Shown here: positions 35,398 through 44,442 of the stretch, one piece after another
How the letters are laid out: each line of letters begins with the position of its first letter
Position numbering within the stretch: position 1 is the stretch's first letter
Assembly: GCF_000731675.1 (NCBI RefSeq)
Contig: NZ_JMIT01000001.1
Location: 2,417,714-2,481,713 of the forward strand
Direction of reading: 5' to 3'
DNA from: Pseudomonas capeferrum
GTDB taxonomy: Bacteria > Pseudomonadota > Gammaproteobacteria > Pseudomonadales > Pseudomonadaceae
DNA length: 64,000 nt
Made by a program: the position numbers and the translations under genes
The notes under the pieces: model-generated
Databases searched by the model: none
Told to the model about the DNA's origin: nothing
What the model saw: the letters and a program-made list of their open reading frames with translations, nothing else

Positions 35398-35405
35398 CCC
35401 AGGCG

Positions 35406-36881
35406 TCAATCCTCCGCCTGGTCCTCGCCGCCCTGGCGGCTCATGCCGTACTTGCGCATCTTCTCCACCAGCGTAGTACGGCGAATGCGCAAACGTTCAG
35501 CCGCGCGCGCAACGATACCGTTGGCGTCGTCCAACGCCTGTTGAATCAGGCCCTGTTCCAGGCTACCGAGGTAGTCTTTCAGGTCCAGCCCTTCAGGCGG
35601 CAGCATCGCAGGGTTGCTGAAGTTCGGCGCGTGGCCATTGATTGCCACGCGCTCTTCCAGGTCACTGCGCAGGCTGTCGACCATCTGCTCGTCTTCGTCA
35701 TCGACGTAGCGGAATTTTTTCGGCAGCTCGGACACGCCAATCACCCCGTACGGGTGCATGATCGCCATGCGCTCGACCAGGTTGGCCAGCTCGCGCACAT
35801 TGCCGGGCCAGCCGTGGCGGCACAGCGACATGATCGAAGCCGAATTGAAGCGGATCGAGCCGCGCTTTTCGTGCTCCATGCGCGAAATCAGCTCGTTCAT
35901 CAGCAACGGGATGTCTTCTACCCGCTCACGCAGCGGCGCCATCTCGATGGGGAACACGTTCAACCGGTAGTACAGGTCTTCGCGGAAGGTGCCGTCCTCG
36001 ATCATGCTCTCGAGGTTCTTGTGCGTCGCAGCGATGATGCGTACGTCGATACTCTGGGTCTTGTTGCTACCCACGCGCTCGAACGTACGCTCCTGCAGCA
36101 CACGCAGCAGCTTGACTTGCATCGGCAACGGCATGTCGCCAATTTCGTCGAGGAACAGGGTACCGCCGTTGGCCAGTTCGAAACGCCCGGCACGGCTGGT
36201 GATCGCCCCGGTAAAGGCGCCCTTCTCGTGGCCGAACAGTTCGCTTTCGAGCAGCTCGGCCGGGATCGCGCCGCAGTTGACCGGCACGAACGGCGCTTCG
36301 CGGCGCTTGGAGTGGTAGTGCAGGTTGCGCGCCACCACTTCCTTGCCGGTGCCGGACTCACCCAGAATCAGCACGCTGGCGTCGGTATCGGCCACTTGCT
36401 GCATCATCTGCCGCACGTGTTGGATGGCACGGCTGGTGCCGACCAGGCTGCGGAACAGGTTGGGTTCGCGCTGGCGGCCACGCTCGCGGGCCTGGTCGTA
36501 CATCTCGCGATAGACCTGAGCACGGTGCAGCGAATCCAGCAGCTGGCTGTAGCTTGGTGGCATTTCCAGGTTGGACAGTACCCGGCGACGAAGGTCTTCC
36601 GGGAGCTCGGCAGAAGAAATTTCACCTAAAAGCAGAACAGGAAGGAACTCATCCCAACCCGCCACTGTCTTAACGAGCCCTAGGAGATTGCCCGGAGCGT
36701 TTACAGCGCCGATGAGCACGCACAGCACTTCACGACTCGAGGACAACGTCTCGACCGCCTGTTGCCAGTCCTGGCTTGAGCAAGCGAGGTTTTCTTCGCC
36801 GAGAAAGTTCAGCACCACCGCAAGGTCGCGGCGGCGCGCGCTGTCGTCATCGATCAGCAGAATCTTGGTTTCACGCCACAT
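35406..36881 (-). CDS. fleQ: FleQ, master flagellar regulator and c-di-GMP sensor
   Basis: FleQ is the NtrC-type activator at the top of the Pseudomonas flagellar hierarchy and also represses or activates biofilm genes according to c-di-GMP. The 491-residue product has an atypical receiver ([17 protein letters not shown]) in which the usual phosphoacceptor position reads [10 protein letters not shown], so no phosphorylation is expected. The AAA+ domain has Walker [16 protein letters not shown], loop [18 protein letters not shown] and [17 protein letters not shown]. The C-terminal helix-turn-helix is [20 protein letters not shown] sigma-70-like promoter lies about 107-135 bases upstream. Confidence 0.97.
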   Translation of the reverse strand: MWRETKILLIDDDSARRRDLAVVLNFLGEENLACSSQDWQQAVETLSSSREVLCVLIGAVNAPGNLLGLVKTVAGWDEFLPVLLLGEISSAELPEDLRRRVLSNLEMPPSYSQLLDSLHRAQVYREMYDQARERGRQREPNLFRSLVGTSRAIQHVRQMMQQVADTDASVLILGESGTGKEVVARNLHYHSKRREAPFVPVNCGAIPAELLESELFGHEKGAFTGAITSRAGRFELANGGTLFLDEIGDMPLPMQVKLLRVLQERTFERVGSNKTQSIDVRIIAATHKNLESMIEDGTFREDLYYRLNVFPIEMAPLRERVEDIPLLMNELISRMEHEKRGSIRFNSASIMSLCRHGWPGNVRELANLVERMAIMHPYGVIGVSELPKKFRYVDDEDEQMVDSLRSDLEERVAINGHAPNFSNPAMLPPEGLDLKDYLGSLEQGLIQQALDDANGIVARAAERLRIRRTTLVEKMRKYGMSRQGGEDQAED

Positions 36882-36987
36882 GCAATAGCAACTTCCCTAG
36901 TCATATCGGCGCCCTGCAAGGGCATGCTCGACATCATTCCGACTGAATGGTCAGTGTTCGGACGTCTGAAATTCGAAAACAGCCACT

Positions 36988-37016
36988 AGTAAAGTCAAAA
37001 AGGCCCAAACAGTCAA
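36988..37016 (-). promoter_or_regulatory. Possible sigma-70 promoter for fleQ
   Basis: The minus strand reads TTGACT, then 17 bases, then TTTACT. This is a good -35 and a moderate -10 at ideal spacing, giving a leader of about 100 bases before the fleQ ATG. fleQ is known to be transcribed without RpoN. Confidence 0.5.
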
Positions 37017-37049
37017 ATTTATGGCGCCTTTTATTCAGTTGTGCGCATA

Positions 37050-37343
37050 TTAACTGAACAGATGATAAACCTTCGAAGCATTTTTCGCTTGGTTGATCTG
37101 CATCATCTCTTCGGCAATTGCCTGGCGTTCACCGGTTGTCACATCGATCAGGTTGCGGTAGACCCGCAGCACCCCTTCCAACTTTCCGCGCAGCAACACC
37201 TGGTCCATCGCGTGGGTTTCCAGTACCTCGTCGATGCACGCGCGGCACGCCACATCCAGCTTGGCAATGGCATCCCAGTCACGTTCACCCAAGGCGCCGA
37301 TCAGGGCATCACAGGTGTCATCGAGGCGTTGCAGTGCGGTCAC
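37050..37343 (-). CDS. fliT: FliT-like flagellar chaperone
   Basis: This small helical protein of 97 residues lies directly after fliS, where Pseudomonas carries the FliT-like chaperone for the cap protein FliD. Visible features are an amphipathic four-helix pattern and no signal peptide or membrane helix (RLDDTCDALIGALGERDWDA, then RGKLEGVLRVYRNLIDVT). Sequence similarity in this family is low, so the name depends mostly on position between fliS and fleQ. Confidence 0.75.
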   Translation of the reverse strand: MTALQRLDDTCDALIGALGERDWDAIAKLDVACRACIDEVLETHAMDQVLLRGKLEGVLRVYRNLIDVTTGERQAIAEEMMQINQAKNASKVYHLFS

Positions 37344-37358
37344 GGTAATCTCCTTCCG

Positions 37359-37760
37359 TCAGCTGGCGGGCTGGGCGTCGGCGATGCCGTCCCAACCGCT
37401 TTTCACGGTAATCAGCAGCTGGGCAACTTCGTCGATAATGCCGGCATCGTTGTCGACGTTGGCCTGCATCAAGCGGTTGGTCATATAGACGTAAAGGGCG
37501 TCGAGCTTTTCGACGTACTCCGGGTTTTCGCTCTTTTCAGGCAACAACCCATCGCGCAGGCCGATGATGATGTCGATCGCCTTGCCGAGCATCAGCCCCT
37601 TTTCCGCGATGTCGCCACGGGCCATTGCACCCTTGGCTTGCGCCATGCGATCAAGGCCACCCTCCATCAGCATCTGCACCAGGCGATGCGGCGTGGCTTC
37701 GGAAATCTGGGCATGGGAATTGACCTTCTGGTACTGACGAAGGGCTCTCATGGGATTCAT
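37359..37760 (-). CDS. fliS: FliS, flagellin export chaperone
   Basis: FliS binds the C-terminal helix of flagellin and prevents early polymerisation. The 133-residue product shows the family start ALRQYQKVNSHAQISEATPH and HRLVQMLMEGGLDRMAQAKG, and the later KIGLRDGL-type region (DIIIGLRDGLLPEKSENPEY, LYVYMTNRLMQAN). It lies between fliD and fliT in the fliD-S-T order. No T-run terminator is seen before it. Confidence 0.94.
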   Translation of the reverse strand: MNPMRALRQYQKVNSHAQISEATPHRLVQMLMEGGLDRMAQAKGAMARGDIAEKGLMLGKAIDIIIGLRDGLLPEKSENPEYVEKLDALYVYMTNRLMQANVDNDAGIIDEVAQLLITVKSGWDGIADAQPAS

Positions 37761-37845
37761 CTTGCGACCTCGTGACGGGCAGGCTAAAGGGGGGTGATAT
37801 TCCCTGTATCGGGCAAAAGGCGGAAAACTTTACCGGCCGATGACA

Positions 37846-37873
37846 TGAAGCCGGGCGTCACGCCCGGGCTTCA
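37846..37873. other. Hairpin between fliD and fliS
   Basis: A near-palindrome TGAAGCCGGGCG / CGCCCGGGCTTCA folds into a strong hairpin 16 bases after the fliD stop. Without a T-run it is more likely an RNA-processing or partial-termination site than a full terminator. Confidence 0.4.
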
Positions 37874-37888
37874 CGCACCGCCCACTGA

Positions 37889-39277
37889 TCAATCGTCGCT
37901 CGATTTGTTCAGTGCGTTGAGGGTACTCAGCACCGAGTTCTGCTGCTGACGCAACTGAGTGACCAGGGTATCCATGTTGTTGTACTTGTCCTGCAGGCTT
38001 TTCTGCAGGGCTTCCATACGGGCATCCAGCGAGTCCTGCTCGCTCTTGAGCTTGGTCAGGCTCTCGCTCAGGGTCTTGGAGCGCTCGGCGAGGGAGCCAG
38101 TGGCGGCTTTGGCGAATGGCTCGGTGACCTTCTGCAGGCGCGCCAGCAAGCCGTCCTTGCCATTGAAAATACTGGTCAGGTCTGCCGCATTGGTCGAGGC
38201 AACCTTGTCCCATTTCTTGTCGTCCAGGCTCAGCGCACCGCCATCCTGGGCCGAGGTGACACCGAAGGCCGCGAGCGATTTCAAGGTACCTTTGCCCGAC
38301 ACCGCATTGAGCTCCTCACGAATGGAGGACATCAAGGTGCGCATCGCGGCGTCACCGGTCAGCGCCGCGGCGGTCATGGTGCCGTTGGCATTCTTGGTGA
38401 CCTTGGTTTCTGCGTTCATGACATTGAGCAAGGCATTGTAGGTATCGATGAAACCCTTGAGGCCCGACTTCAGCGTCGTGGAACTGGTACTCAGCGAAAG
38501 GATGGTAGCGGTCACTTCGCCAGAGGTAGCGTTTTTCGGTGAAGTGCCAATCAGCTTGATGTTCAGACCACTGACGGCATCGGTGATGTCATTGGTCTTG
38601 GACTTCATGGCAATGCCGTCGAGCGTGTACTCAGCGTCGGCCGGCTCATCGACAACGGTATAGCCCGTATCGATGCCTGAATCGCCCAGCAGCGTAATGT
38701 CGGAGCCTTCACCCATCTTGGTCGAGGTGATGATCAAACGCGAGCCATTGGCATCCGTCAGCACGTTGGCGCTGAGGCCCGCCACGCCGAACTGGCTGTT
38801 GATGTTATCGCGCACCTGCTGCAGTGTTGCGCCGGCAGGAACGCTCAGATCGTAGTTCTTGTCATTCTGACGAATGGTCAAGGTGGTCGGTGTGCTACCG
38901 GCATTGACTACCGAGCCCGCGCCGTTCGCATAGACCTTGGTCGAGATTTTCGACGCAGTCGCCAGCTTGTCGACAATCAACTTGAACGAACCGTTGGCAG
39001 CACCGGTACCCATGGTGACGGTCGCGACCTTCTCATCCGAAGACTTCAGGCTCAAACCGCCGAAGCTGTTGGTGTCGGTCATGTTGGTCAAGGCGCCGCG
39101 GAAGGCATCCAGGGCCGACTGAATCTTGCCGATAGAGGACAACGTGGTGGTTGCCTTCAGCGTTTGGGTATTGATCTGCGCCTGCTTCGGCGCCTTCTGC
39201 GCGGCTACCAGGGAATCGACAATCGCCTGGGTATCAATGCCCGAGCCAATACCGCTGACTGTTGTACCTGCCATCAT
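37889..39277 (-). CDS. fliD: FliD, flagellar filament cap protein
   Basis: FliD caps the filament tip and guides flagellin folding; in Pseudomonas it also binds mucin. The 462-residue product has the conserved N terminus (VSGIGSGIDTQAIVDSLVAA), the flagellin-hook-like domain (LTIRQNDKNYDLSVPAGATL) and the C-terminal coiled coil (LKSEQDSLDARMEALQKSL, LVTQLRQQQNSVLSTLNAL). Two adjacent ATGs (39277 and 39274) fit the AGGAG upstream. An RpoN-like element lies in the flaG-fliD gap. Confidence 0.96.
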   Translation of the reverse strand: MMAGTTVSGIGSGIDTQAIVDSLVAAQKAPKQAQINTQTLKATTTLSSIGKIQSALDAFRGALTNMTDTNSFGGLSLKSSDEKVATVTMGTGAANGSFKLIVDKLATASKISTKVYANGAGSVVNAGSTPTTLTIRQNDKNYDLSVPAGATLQQVRDNINSQFGVAGLSANVLTDANGSRLIITSTKMGEGSDITLLGDSGIDTGYTVVDEPADAEYTLDGIAMKSKTNDITDAVSGLNIKLIGTSPKNATSGEVTATILSLSTSSTTLKSGLKGFIDTYNALLNVMNAETKVTKNANGTMTAAALTGDAAMRTLMSSIREELNAVSGKGTLKSLAAFGVTSAQDGGALSLDDKKWDKVASTNAADLTSIFNGKDGLLARLQKVTEPFAKAATGSLAERSKTLSESLTKLKSEQDSLDARMEALQKSLQDKYNNMDTLVTQLRQQQNSVLSTLNALNKSSDD

Positions 39278-39340
39278 TGCTCTCCTTGTTCAGTAGCTGC
39301 CGGATCCTTGGCGGATAAATCCATCAAATAGATAACAGCA

Positions 39341-39355
39341 ACAAAAATCATGCCA
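39341..39355 (-). promoter_or_regulatory. RpoN-like promoter for fliD-fliS-fliT
   Basis: The minus strand reads TGGCAT-GATTT-TTGT. The GG is intact and the last base of the -12 GC is T. It fills the short flaG-fliD gap, 64-78 bases before the fliD start. RpoN control of fliD is known in P. aeruginosa. Confidence 0.5.
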
Positions 39356-39357
39356 GC

Positions 39358-39711
39358 CTATGCCTGATCAGTGAACAGCAGGCTGCCGGCTTCACTCAGG
39401 CTTTGTGCAAGCTTCAGCGCTGTTTCCGACGGGAGCTGGCGAATCACTTCACCTGATTGGGTGGCGATCACCTTGACCACAACCTGCCCCGTGGAATCAT
39501 CAATGGAAAAGTCCAGCTGACGCTGGCTCGACTGGACGAAATCACGAATCTCGCCAACCGCCTTCTCCAGGTCTTCGCGCGAGTGCGGCTGACTGTCGGG
39601 GGCAGCAGCAGCCTCCTGCACTTTGGCAGGCACTACCGGGTCCCGGTCAGCGACTGGCGCCTGGGGTAACACAGACGGATACACCTGGCTCAGCTTGACA
39701 TTCATGTCCAT
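39358..39711 (-). CDS. flaG: FlaG family flagellar protein
   Basis: FlaG affects filament length in polarly flagellated bacteria. The 117-residue product has a variable N-terminal half and the conserved FlaG C-terminal part: AVGEIRDFVQSSQRQLDFSI, VVKVIATQSGEVIRQLPSE, then LAQSLSEAGSLLFTDQA. A GAGGAG site precedes the ATG. It lies between fliC and fliD, behind the fliC terminator, so its expression may depend on read-through from fliC. Confidence 0.93.
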   Translation of the reverse strand: MDMNVKLSQVYPSVLPQAPVADRDPVVPAKVQEAAAAPDSQPHSREDLEKAVGEIRDFVQSSQRQLDFSIDDSTGQVVVKVIATQSGEVIRQLPSETALKLAQSLSEAGSLLFTDQA

Positions 39712-39732
39712 GTTTCGAACTCCTCATGCCAA

Positions 39733-39772
39733 AAAGGGTGAAAGGGCACGTAAACGCGCCCTTTCACCCTTT
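39733..39772 (-). terminator. Rho-independent terminator of fliC
   Basis: Perfect 15-base arms AAAGGGTGAAAGGGC and GCCCTTTCACCCTTT enclose a 10-base loop, and on the minus strand a run of five T follows. It starts 16 bases beyond the fliC stop. Confidence 0.9.
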
Positions 39773-39787
39773 ACTCAGGCGCCTGAA

Positions 39788-41230
39788 TTACTGAAGCAGT
39801 TTCAGGACCGAAGATGGCAGCTGGTTAGCCTGCGACAGGATCGCAGTCGAAGCCTGCTGCAGGGTCTGCTGCTTGGTCAGCTCGGCAGTTTCCGAAGCGA
39901 AGTCCACGTCCTGCACGGTGGAGCGGGCAGCGGTGGAGTTCTTCTGGATGTTCTGCAGGTTGTCGACGGTGGTTTGCAGACGGTTCTGGGTAGCACCCAG
40001 GCCCGAACGGACGCTGTCGATCGAACCGATGGCCTTGTCGATAACGGCCAGAGCGTTCTGAGCGTTGACGGCGTCGGTAACATCGGTATCAGCGATGGTG
40101 GTTTTATCCGAGGACTTGGACGCCGCGCCGAACAGGTCAGTAGCACCCGTACCGGTTGCACCGTCAGCGACCGAGTAACCTTTGGCGGAGTCCAGAGAAA
40201 TCTGGCCAGTGATAGTCGATTTGTCGTTAAGGGTAGCGGAAAGCGTGGTCAGAGTACCTGGGAAATCACCGCTGCCGTTGCGCGCACCCACCGAGATGGC
40301 GTCTGCGCCAGCTTTGGAGGTGAAGGCCAGGTTCTCGCCAGTGTCCGACTTGACCGACAGGCTCTTGGTCGATTCGTCATAGTTGACGCTGATACCCAGC
40401 TTGGCGGCGTTGGACTTCAACTGATCAGCCAGGCTTGCGGTGTCCTTAACACCGATGAAGCTGACGGTGCTACCGCCTACAGTCAGGTCGAAGTTGGCTG
40501 GAGTAGCTGCAGCGCCACTGGCAACAGCCAGTTTGACTTCGGTGCTGGCAGTAGCAGTCAGGCCACCGATCGAGCCATTGAGTTTGGCAGCGATGTCTTT
40601 GGCCGAGGAGCCGGCATCGTAGCTGACGGTTTTGCTCTGACCGTTGCCAGTGACAACCAGATCGGCTGCGGCGACGCCGCTGGCGCTTGGCGAGATAGTG
40701 CCCGACTTGATCTGCTGCGAGCCGATGCTCTTGGCGGAAACGTTGTCCAGGGCCAGGTTGATGGTTTCGTTGGCGTTGGCGCCGACCTGGATGGCCTTGG
40801 TGCCGTAGGAACCGTCCAGCAGCTTCTGGCCACCGAAGGTGGTGGTTTCCGAGATACGGTTCAGCTCAGCGGTCAGCGCCTGGTATTCGTCGTTGTTCGA
40901 CTTACGGTCGTCGGCGCTCAGGGAGCCAGTAGCCGAGGACAGAGCCAGGGTACGCATTTTTTGCAGGATGTCGGTCGAAGCCTGCATCGCACCTTCAGCG
41001 GTCTGGGCGATCGAGATACCGTCGTTGGCGTTCTTCACAGCCTGGCCCAGGCCATTGATCTGGCTGGTCAGACGGTTGGCGATCTGCAGGCCAGCAGCGT
41101 CGTCTTTAGCGCTGTTGATACGCAGACCCGAGGACAGACGCTGCATCGAAGTGGTCTGAGCGTTGCTAGCCTTGGTCAGGTTGCCCTGAGTAGTGATCGA
41201 CGCAATGTTGGTGTTTACAGTTAAAGCCAT
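39788..41230 (-). CDS. fliC: FliC, flagellin
   Basis: This is the filament subunit, 480 residues. ATG 41230 ([18 protein letters not shown]) is preceded by GAGGA. The N-terminal D0/D1 ([38 protein letters not shown]) and the C-terminal D1/D0 ([36 protein letters not shown]) are conserved. The central region (about 180-390) is rich in Ser, Thr, Ala and Gly. It is the likely variable surface domain and offers many possible O-glycosylation sites. A FliA promoter and a strong terminator bracket the gene. Confidence 0.98.
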   Translation of the reverse strand: MALTVNTNIASITTQGNLTKASNAQTTSMQRLSSGLRINSAKDDAAGLQIANRLTSQINGLGQAVKNANDGISIAQTAEGAMQASTDILQKMRTLALSSATGSLSADDRKSNNDEYQALTAELNRISETTTFGGQKLLDGSYGTKAIQVGANANETINLALDNVSAKSIGSQQIKSGTISPSASGVAAADLVVTGNGQSKTVSYDAGSSAKDIAAKLNGSIGGLTATASTEVKLAVASGAAATPANFDLTVGGSTVSFIGVKDTASLADQLKSNAAKLGISVNYDESTKSLSVKSDTGENLAFTSKAGADAISVGARNGSGDFPGTLTTLSATLNDKSTITGQISLDSAKGYSVADGATGTGATDLFGAASKSSDKTTIADTDVTDAVNAQNALAVIDKAIGSIDSVRSGLGATQNRLQTTVDNLQNIQKNSTAARSTVQDVDFASETAELTKQQTLQQASTAILSQANQLPSSVLKLLQ

Positions 41231-41309
41231 GACGAAATCCTCGTTGGATGGGTACTGCGGCTTCCGGCCTTGGCAACCGCCGGCTTGGCCTAGAGAACCT
41301 TCGTAATAG

Positions 41310-41336
41310 TTATCGTCGGGTGCGCGGGTTGCTTGA
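41310..41336 (-). promoter_or_regulatory. FliA (sigma-28) promoter for fliC
   Basis: The minus strand reads TCAA, 15 bases, then GACGATAA. This agrees with the flagellar sigma-28 pattern TAAA-N15-GCCGATAA and the Pseudomonas variant beginning TCAAG. It lies 80-106 bases before the fliC ATG. Confidence 0.82.
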
Positions 41337-41482
41337 GGGCTTTTTCGAAAAAAAAATACTGGCAAGCGGCCACCCTCGGAAAATCAAGGGCTTAAGGGCA
41401 TTTTATTGGCGTCAAAAACCTTATGAAATGCGCCAGATAACGGCTTGCAACACCACCACGAGAGCGGTTTTCCTGCAGGCAT

Positions 41483-41520
41483 AAAAAAAGCGCCAGGCGG
41501 TGGCCGCCGGGCGCTTTTTT
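41483..41520. terminator. Bidirectional terminator after the ketoacyl synthase gene
   Basis: The arms AAAAAAAGCGCC and GGCGCTTTTTT surround a GC-rich inner hairpin. T-runs are present on both strands. It is 15 bases past the FabH-like gene stop and upstream of fliC. Confidence 0.88.
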
Positions 41521-41535
41521 GGGGTCTGCGAGCAT

Positions 41536-42465
41536 TCAGTCGCGATACAGGATGGCCGAACCCCACGACAAGCCCACACCAAAGCCGCTGATCGCCACAC
41601 GCTTCCAGCTGCCGTCAAGCATGTGCTTCTGCAACAGCAGCGGCACGCTGGAGGACACGGTGTTGCCGGTTTCCAGCATGTCCTTGACGAACTTCTCCGG
41701 GTGTTGCTCTTCGAAGCGCCGGGCCACGGCATCGACAATCGCCGCACTGCCCTGGTGAATACAGAAGGCGTCGATATCCGCCGACGTCAGGCCACTGGCA
41801 TCCAGCAGTTCGTGCAGGTGCGCCGGCACCTTGACCAAGGCAAAGTTGAACACCTGGCGGCCGTTCATGAAGAACTTGCCGTCAGTGACTTTAAGGTGCT
41901 CGGCACCGGAGCCGTCAGTACCGAAACGCGCTTGACCCAGGTTCCACACCGCGTTTTCACCCATCCAGGTGGCGGTGGCGGCGTCGCCGAACAGCATGGT
42001 GGTGTTGCGGTCTTCCGGGTCGACGATCTTCGAATACGGGTCGGCGGTGATCAGCAAGCCGTTCTTCAGCCCTGCCGCTTCCATGAAGCCTTTGATCGCA
42101 TACAAGCCATACACATAGCCGGAACAGCCCAGCGACACGTCGAACGCCGCCACGCGGGTAGACAGGCCAAGTTTGCTCTGGACGATGGCAGCGGTGTGCG
42201 GCAGGCCCTCTTCATCACCATTCTGCGTGACCACGATCAGCGCATCGATCGACTGCGGATCAAGGTCAGGGTTGCTGGCGAACAGGGCCTGGGCGGCCTC
42301 TACGCACAGGTCGGAGGTTTCCTGCTCTTCGGCCTTGCGCGGCAAGAACGACGCGCCGATCTTGCCGAACATGAACTCTTCGTCCTTGCCGAACTTCGCA
42401 CCCTGGACATAGTTGTCCAGGCCAGCGGTGGGCACGTAACTCGCGATGCTTTTGATGCCAATCAT
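41536..42465 (-). CDS. FabH-like 3-oxoacyl-ACP synthase III in the flagellar locus
   Basis: This 309-residue thiolase-fold enzyme has the KAS III catalytic triad in context: Cys in FDVSLGCSGYVYGLYAIKG, His in DAFCIHQGSAAIVDAV and Asn in MLETGNTVSSSVPLLLQ. ATG 42465 has GGGAAG upstream. Similar genes lie between flgL and fliC in other Pseudomonas and are linked to flagellin glycosylation, perhaps making an acyl group for an N-acylated sugar. It is not the housekeeping FabH by location. No acyl carrier protein gene is next to it here. Confidence 0.88.
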   Translation of the reverse strand: MIGIKSIASYVPTAGLDNYVQGAKFGKDEEFMFGKIGASFLPRKAEEQETSDLCVEAAQALFASNPDLDPQSIDALIVVTQNGDEEGLPHTAAIVQSKLGLSTRVAAFDVSLGCSGYVYGLYAIKGFMEAAGLKNGLLITADPYSKIVDPEDRNTTMLFGDAATATWMGENAVWNLGQARFGTDGSGAEHLKVTDGKFFMNGRQVFNFALVKVPAHLHELLDASGLTSADIDAFCIHQGSAAIVDAVARRFEEQHPEKFVKDMLETGNTVSSSVPLLLQKHMLDGSWKRVAISGFGVGLSWGSAILYRD

Positions 42466-42866
42466 TCTGGCTTCCCAATGAAAACAGCCAAAGACCACCA
42501 CTCGATGAATTGAGGGCGCCAAATACCGGAGCGTCACCGCCAAGGGTTGAAAGCAGAGCTCGCCTGCGCACCGGTAACAAAATGCTGCAACAGCTGCTGC
42601 ATAGAATACAGGGAAGATGAGCGTTTTGACTCATTGGTCACATTGAAATGCTACGAAAGCCGTGCGCCGGGCGTGGAGACTGAGGAATTCGAGGAGTGAC
42701 CAGGCAGGCACAGATCCCCGTAGGAGCGGCCTTGCGTCGCGAATGGGGCGCGTAGCGGCCCCAGGTTCTGTGGCGCAGCAAAAATCGCCGGGGCCGCTAC
42801 GCGCCCCTTTCGCGACGCAAGGTCGCTCCTACAAGGATTGTGCGAGCCTGTAGGGGCAGCAGCGGA
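42466..42866. other. 401-base gap between flgL and the ketoacyl synthase gene
   Basis: This gap holds a REP pair (42720-42833) and the putative promoter region of the FabH-like gene. I see no convincing sigma-28 or sigma-54 element for that gene and no open frame with a good ribosome binding site. Confidence 0.6.
42720..42833. repeat. REP pair (BIME) after flgL
   Basis: Inverted REP units have outer arms GTAGGAGCGGCCTTGCGT and its near-complement (one change, GGTCGC) and inner arms GGGGCGCGTAGCGGCCCC / GGGGCCGCTACGCGCCCC. It begins 33 bases beyond the flgL stop. Confidence 0.9.
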
Positions 42867-44429
42867 TCAGAGCTTGTTGAACAGGCTCAACTGGGAAATG
42901 CGCGAGAAAGCCAGCTGCGAGGCTTCGAGCATGGCTTGCTGCAAGGTCAGCGTAATCGCAGCCTGCGACATGTCCGTGTTGCCGATGGCGTTCTGGGTGG
43001 TCTTGTTGGCCAGGCCCAGGCTGGTGTTCTCCTGGCGCTGGATCTCCAGCGAGTTGCCCCGGGCACCGATCGAACCGCGGGTGACATCGACCTGCTCACG
43101 GGCGCTGGCCAGGTTGGCGATGGCCGAAGCCGCAGCATCCTTCAGCGAGTTGGCCTGGCCTGTGCCCGTGACCGGCGTATCCAGCGCAGCGCGCAGCTGG
43201 CTGAGGGTTTCCAGTACGTTCTGGTTCTGGTGAGTGTTGGCGGTAACGGCAAACTGGTCACCCGCCTCCGGCGAACCGGAAACCTGGTAGGTCACACCCG
43301 CCACCGTCAAGGCTGGCGCCGTGAACGTACCGGTAGCCACAGGCTTGCTGTCAGCCGTCAATGGCTGCGCGTAGAACTCGTAGCTGCCGGGCCCGGTGAA
43401 CTTGATCACCGCACCGTTACTGGGGAACGTGCTGCGGTAGGCCGCCTCGTCGCTTACGGTGCTGCTGGTGACCTGGGCGCTGGAAGTGTTGCCGGCGCTG
43501 CGGGTGGTGTTGAACGAATCCGGCCGCGCCGCCAGGGAAAACTCGCGCCCCGCCACCGAAGCGTCGGCATCGGCGCCCTCTTCCAGCGTGACCGTGATTT
43601 CGAACTCGACGCCACGCAAGGCGATGCGGTTGGCGCCTTCGGTGTTACTGTCGAAGTGACCGTTGGTGGCGGTTTCAGCGGTGATATCGCGGCCAGTGCT
43701 GTCGGTGATCACGTACTGGGTCGCACTGGTGAAGGTCAGCTTGTAGGGCTGGCCTGCAGTGAAGTTGTTGTTATAGCTGCTGCTCGAGGTCATCAAGCCT
43801 GGCGACACCCCGACCACGCCATCGTCGGTGGCCGGCACCAAGAGCGTCGACTGGGTGCGGCTCTTGTTGCTGGCCGAGTCGAATACGCTGAAGCCGGTAT
43901 CGTTGGTCGCCAGGTTCAGGGTGTCGGACACCTGCAGGCTCAGCTGGGTCTGGTCACCGTGGTAGCTGTAGGTGCCGTCGGAGTTGCGCACATAGGGTGG
44001 CGAAGTGCTCTTGGAGCCGCCGAACATGTAGTCGCCATTGGCATCGCGCGAGTTCAGCAGGCCGAAGATGTTGGCTTCGATCTCTTTGAGCTCGGTGCTG
44101 ATGGCCACCCGGTCGGAGTCGGTGACCCCAGGCCCACCCGCACGGATCGCCAGTTCACTGGCGCGCTGCATGGCGTCGTTGACGGTGGAGAGCACGCTCT
44201 CCTCCTGCAGCAGTGCATTGCTCACCGTATTGATGTTGCCGCCGTACTGGTCCAGCAGTGCCTGCTGTTGTTGCAGCAGCAGCAGGCGCGCTGCGCCGAC
44301 CGGGTCATCGGCCGCCGTCTGGATACGGATACCCGAGGTGACCTGGTCGTTGGTCTTGTTCATGCCAGAGAAATTCTTGGAGTAGCTAGTGGCGCTGGAC
44401 TCGTAGAACTGAGCAGTGGAAATACGCAC
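42867..44429 (-). CDS. flgL: FlgL, hook-filament junction protein
   Basis: FlgL (HAP3) joins the hook to the filament. The 520-residue product shows flagellin-like ends: N-terminal MRISTAQFYESSATSYSK with VTSGIRIQTAADDPVGAARL, and C-terminal MSQAAITLTLQQAMLEASQL ending ISQLSLFNKL. The long middle part is the variable surface domain. It starts 13 bases after flgK, with which it should be co-transcribed. The length is greater than the enterobacterial protein but usual for Pseudomonas. Confidence 0.95.
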   Translation of the reverse strand: MRISTAQFYESSATSYSKNFSGMNKTNDQVTSGIRIQTAADDPVGAARLLLLQQQQALLDQYGGNINTVSNALLQEESVLSTVNDAMQRASELAIRAGGPGVTDSDRVAISTELKEIEANIFGLLNSRDANGDYMFGGSKSTSPPYVRNSDGTYSYHGDQTQLSLQVSDTLNLATNDTGFSVFDSASNKSRTQSTLLVPATDDGVVGVSPGLMTSSSSYNNNFTAGQPYKLTFTSATQYVITDSTGRDITAETATNGHFDSNTEGANRIALRGVEFEITVTLEEGADADASVAGREFSLAARPDSFNTTRSAGNTSSAQVTSSTVSDEAAYRSTFPSNGAVIKFTGPGSYEFYAQPLTADSKPVATGTFTAPALTVAGVTYQVSGSPEAGDQFAVTANTHQNQNVLETLSQLRAALDTPVTGTGQANSLKDAAASAIANLASAREQVDVTRGSIGARGNSLEIQRQENTSLGLANKTTQNAIGNTDMSQAAITLTLQQAMLEASQLAFSRISQLSLFNKL

Positions 44430-44442
44430 GAGAGTCTACTCC

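Noticed and set aside
16025..35405. Island borders as attachment-site repeats
   Set aside because: I found no tRNA, integrase or matching direct repeats at the two ends, so a site-specific integration origin is not supported.
41536..42465. Housekeeping FabH
   Set aside because: It is isolated from fatty-acid synthesis genes and lies in the flagellar locus between flgL and fliC.
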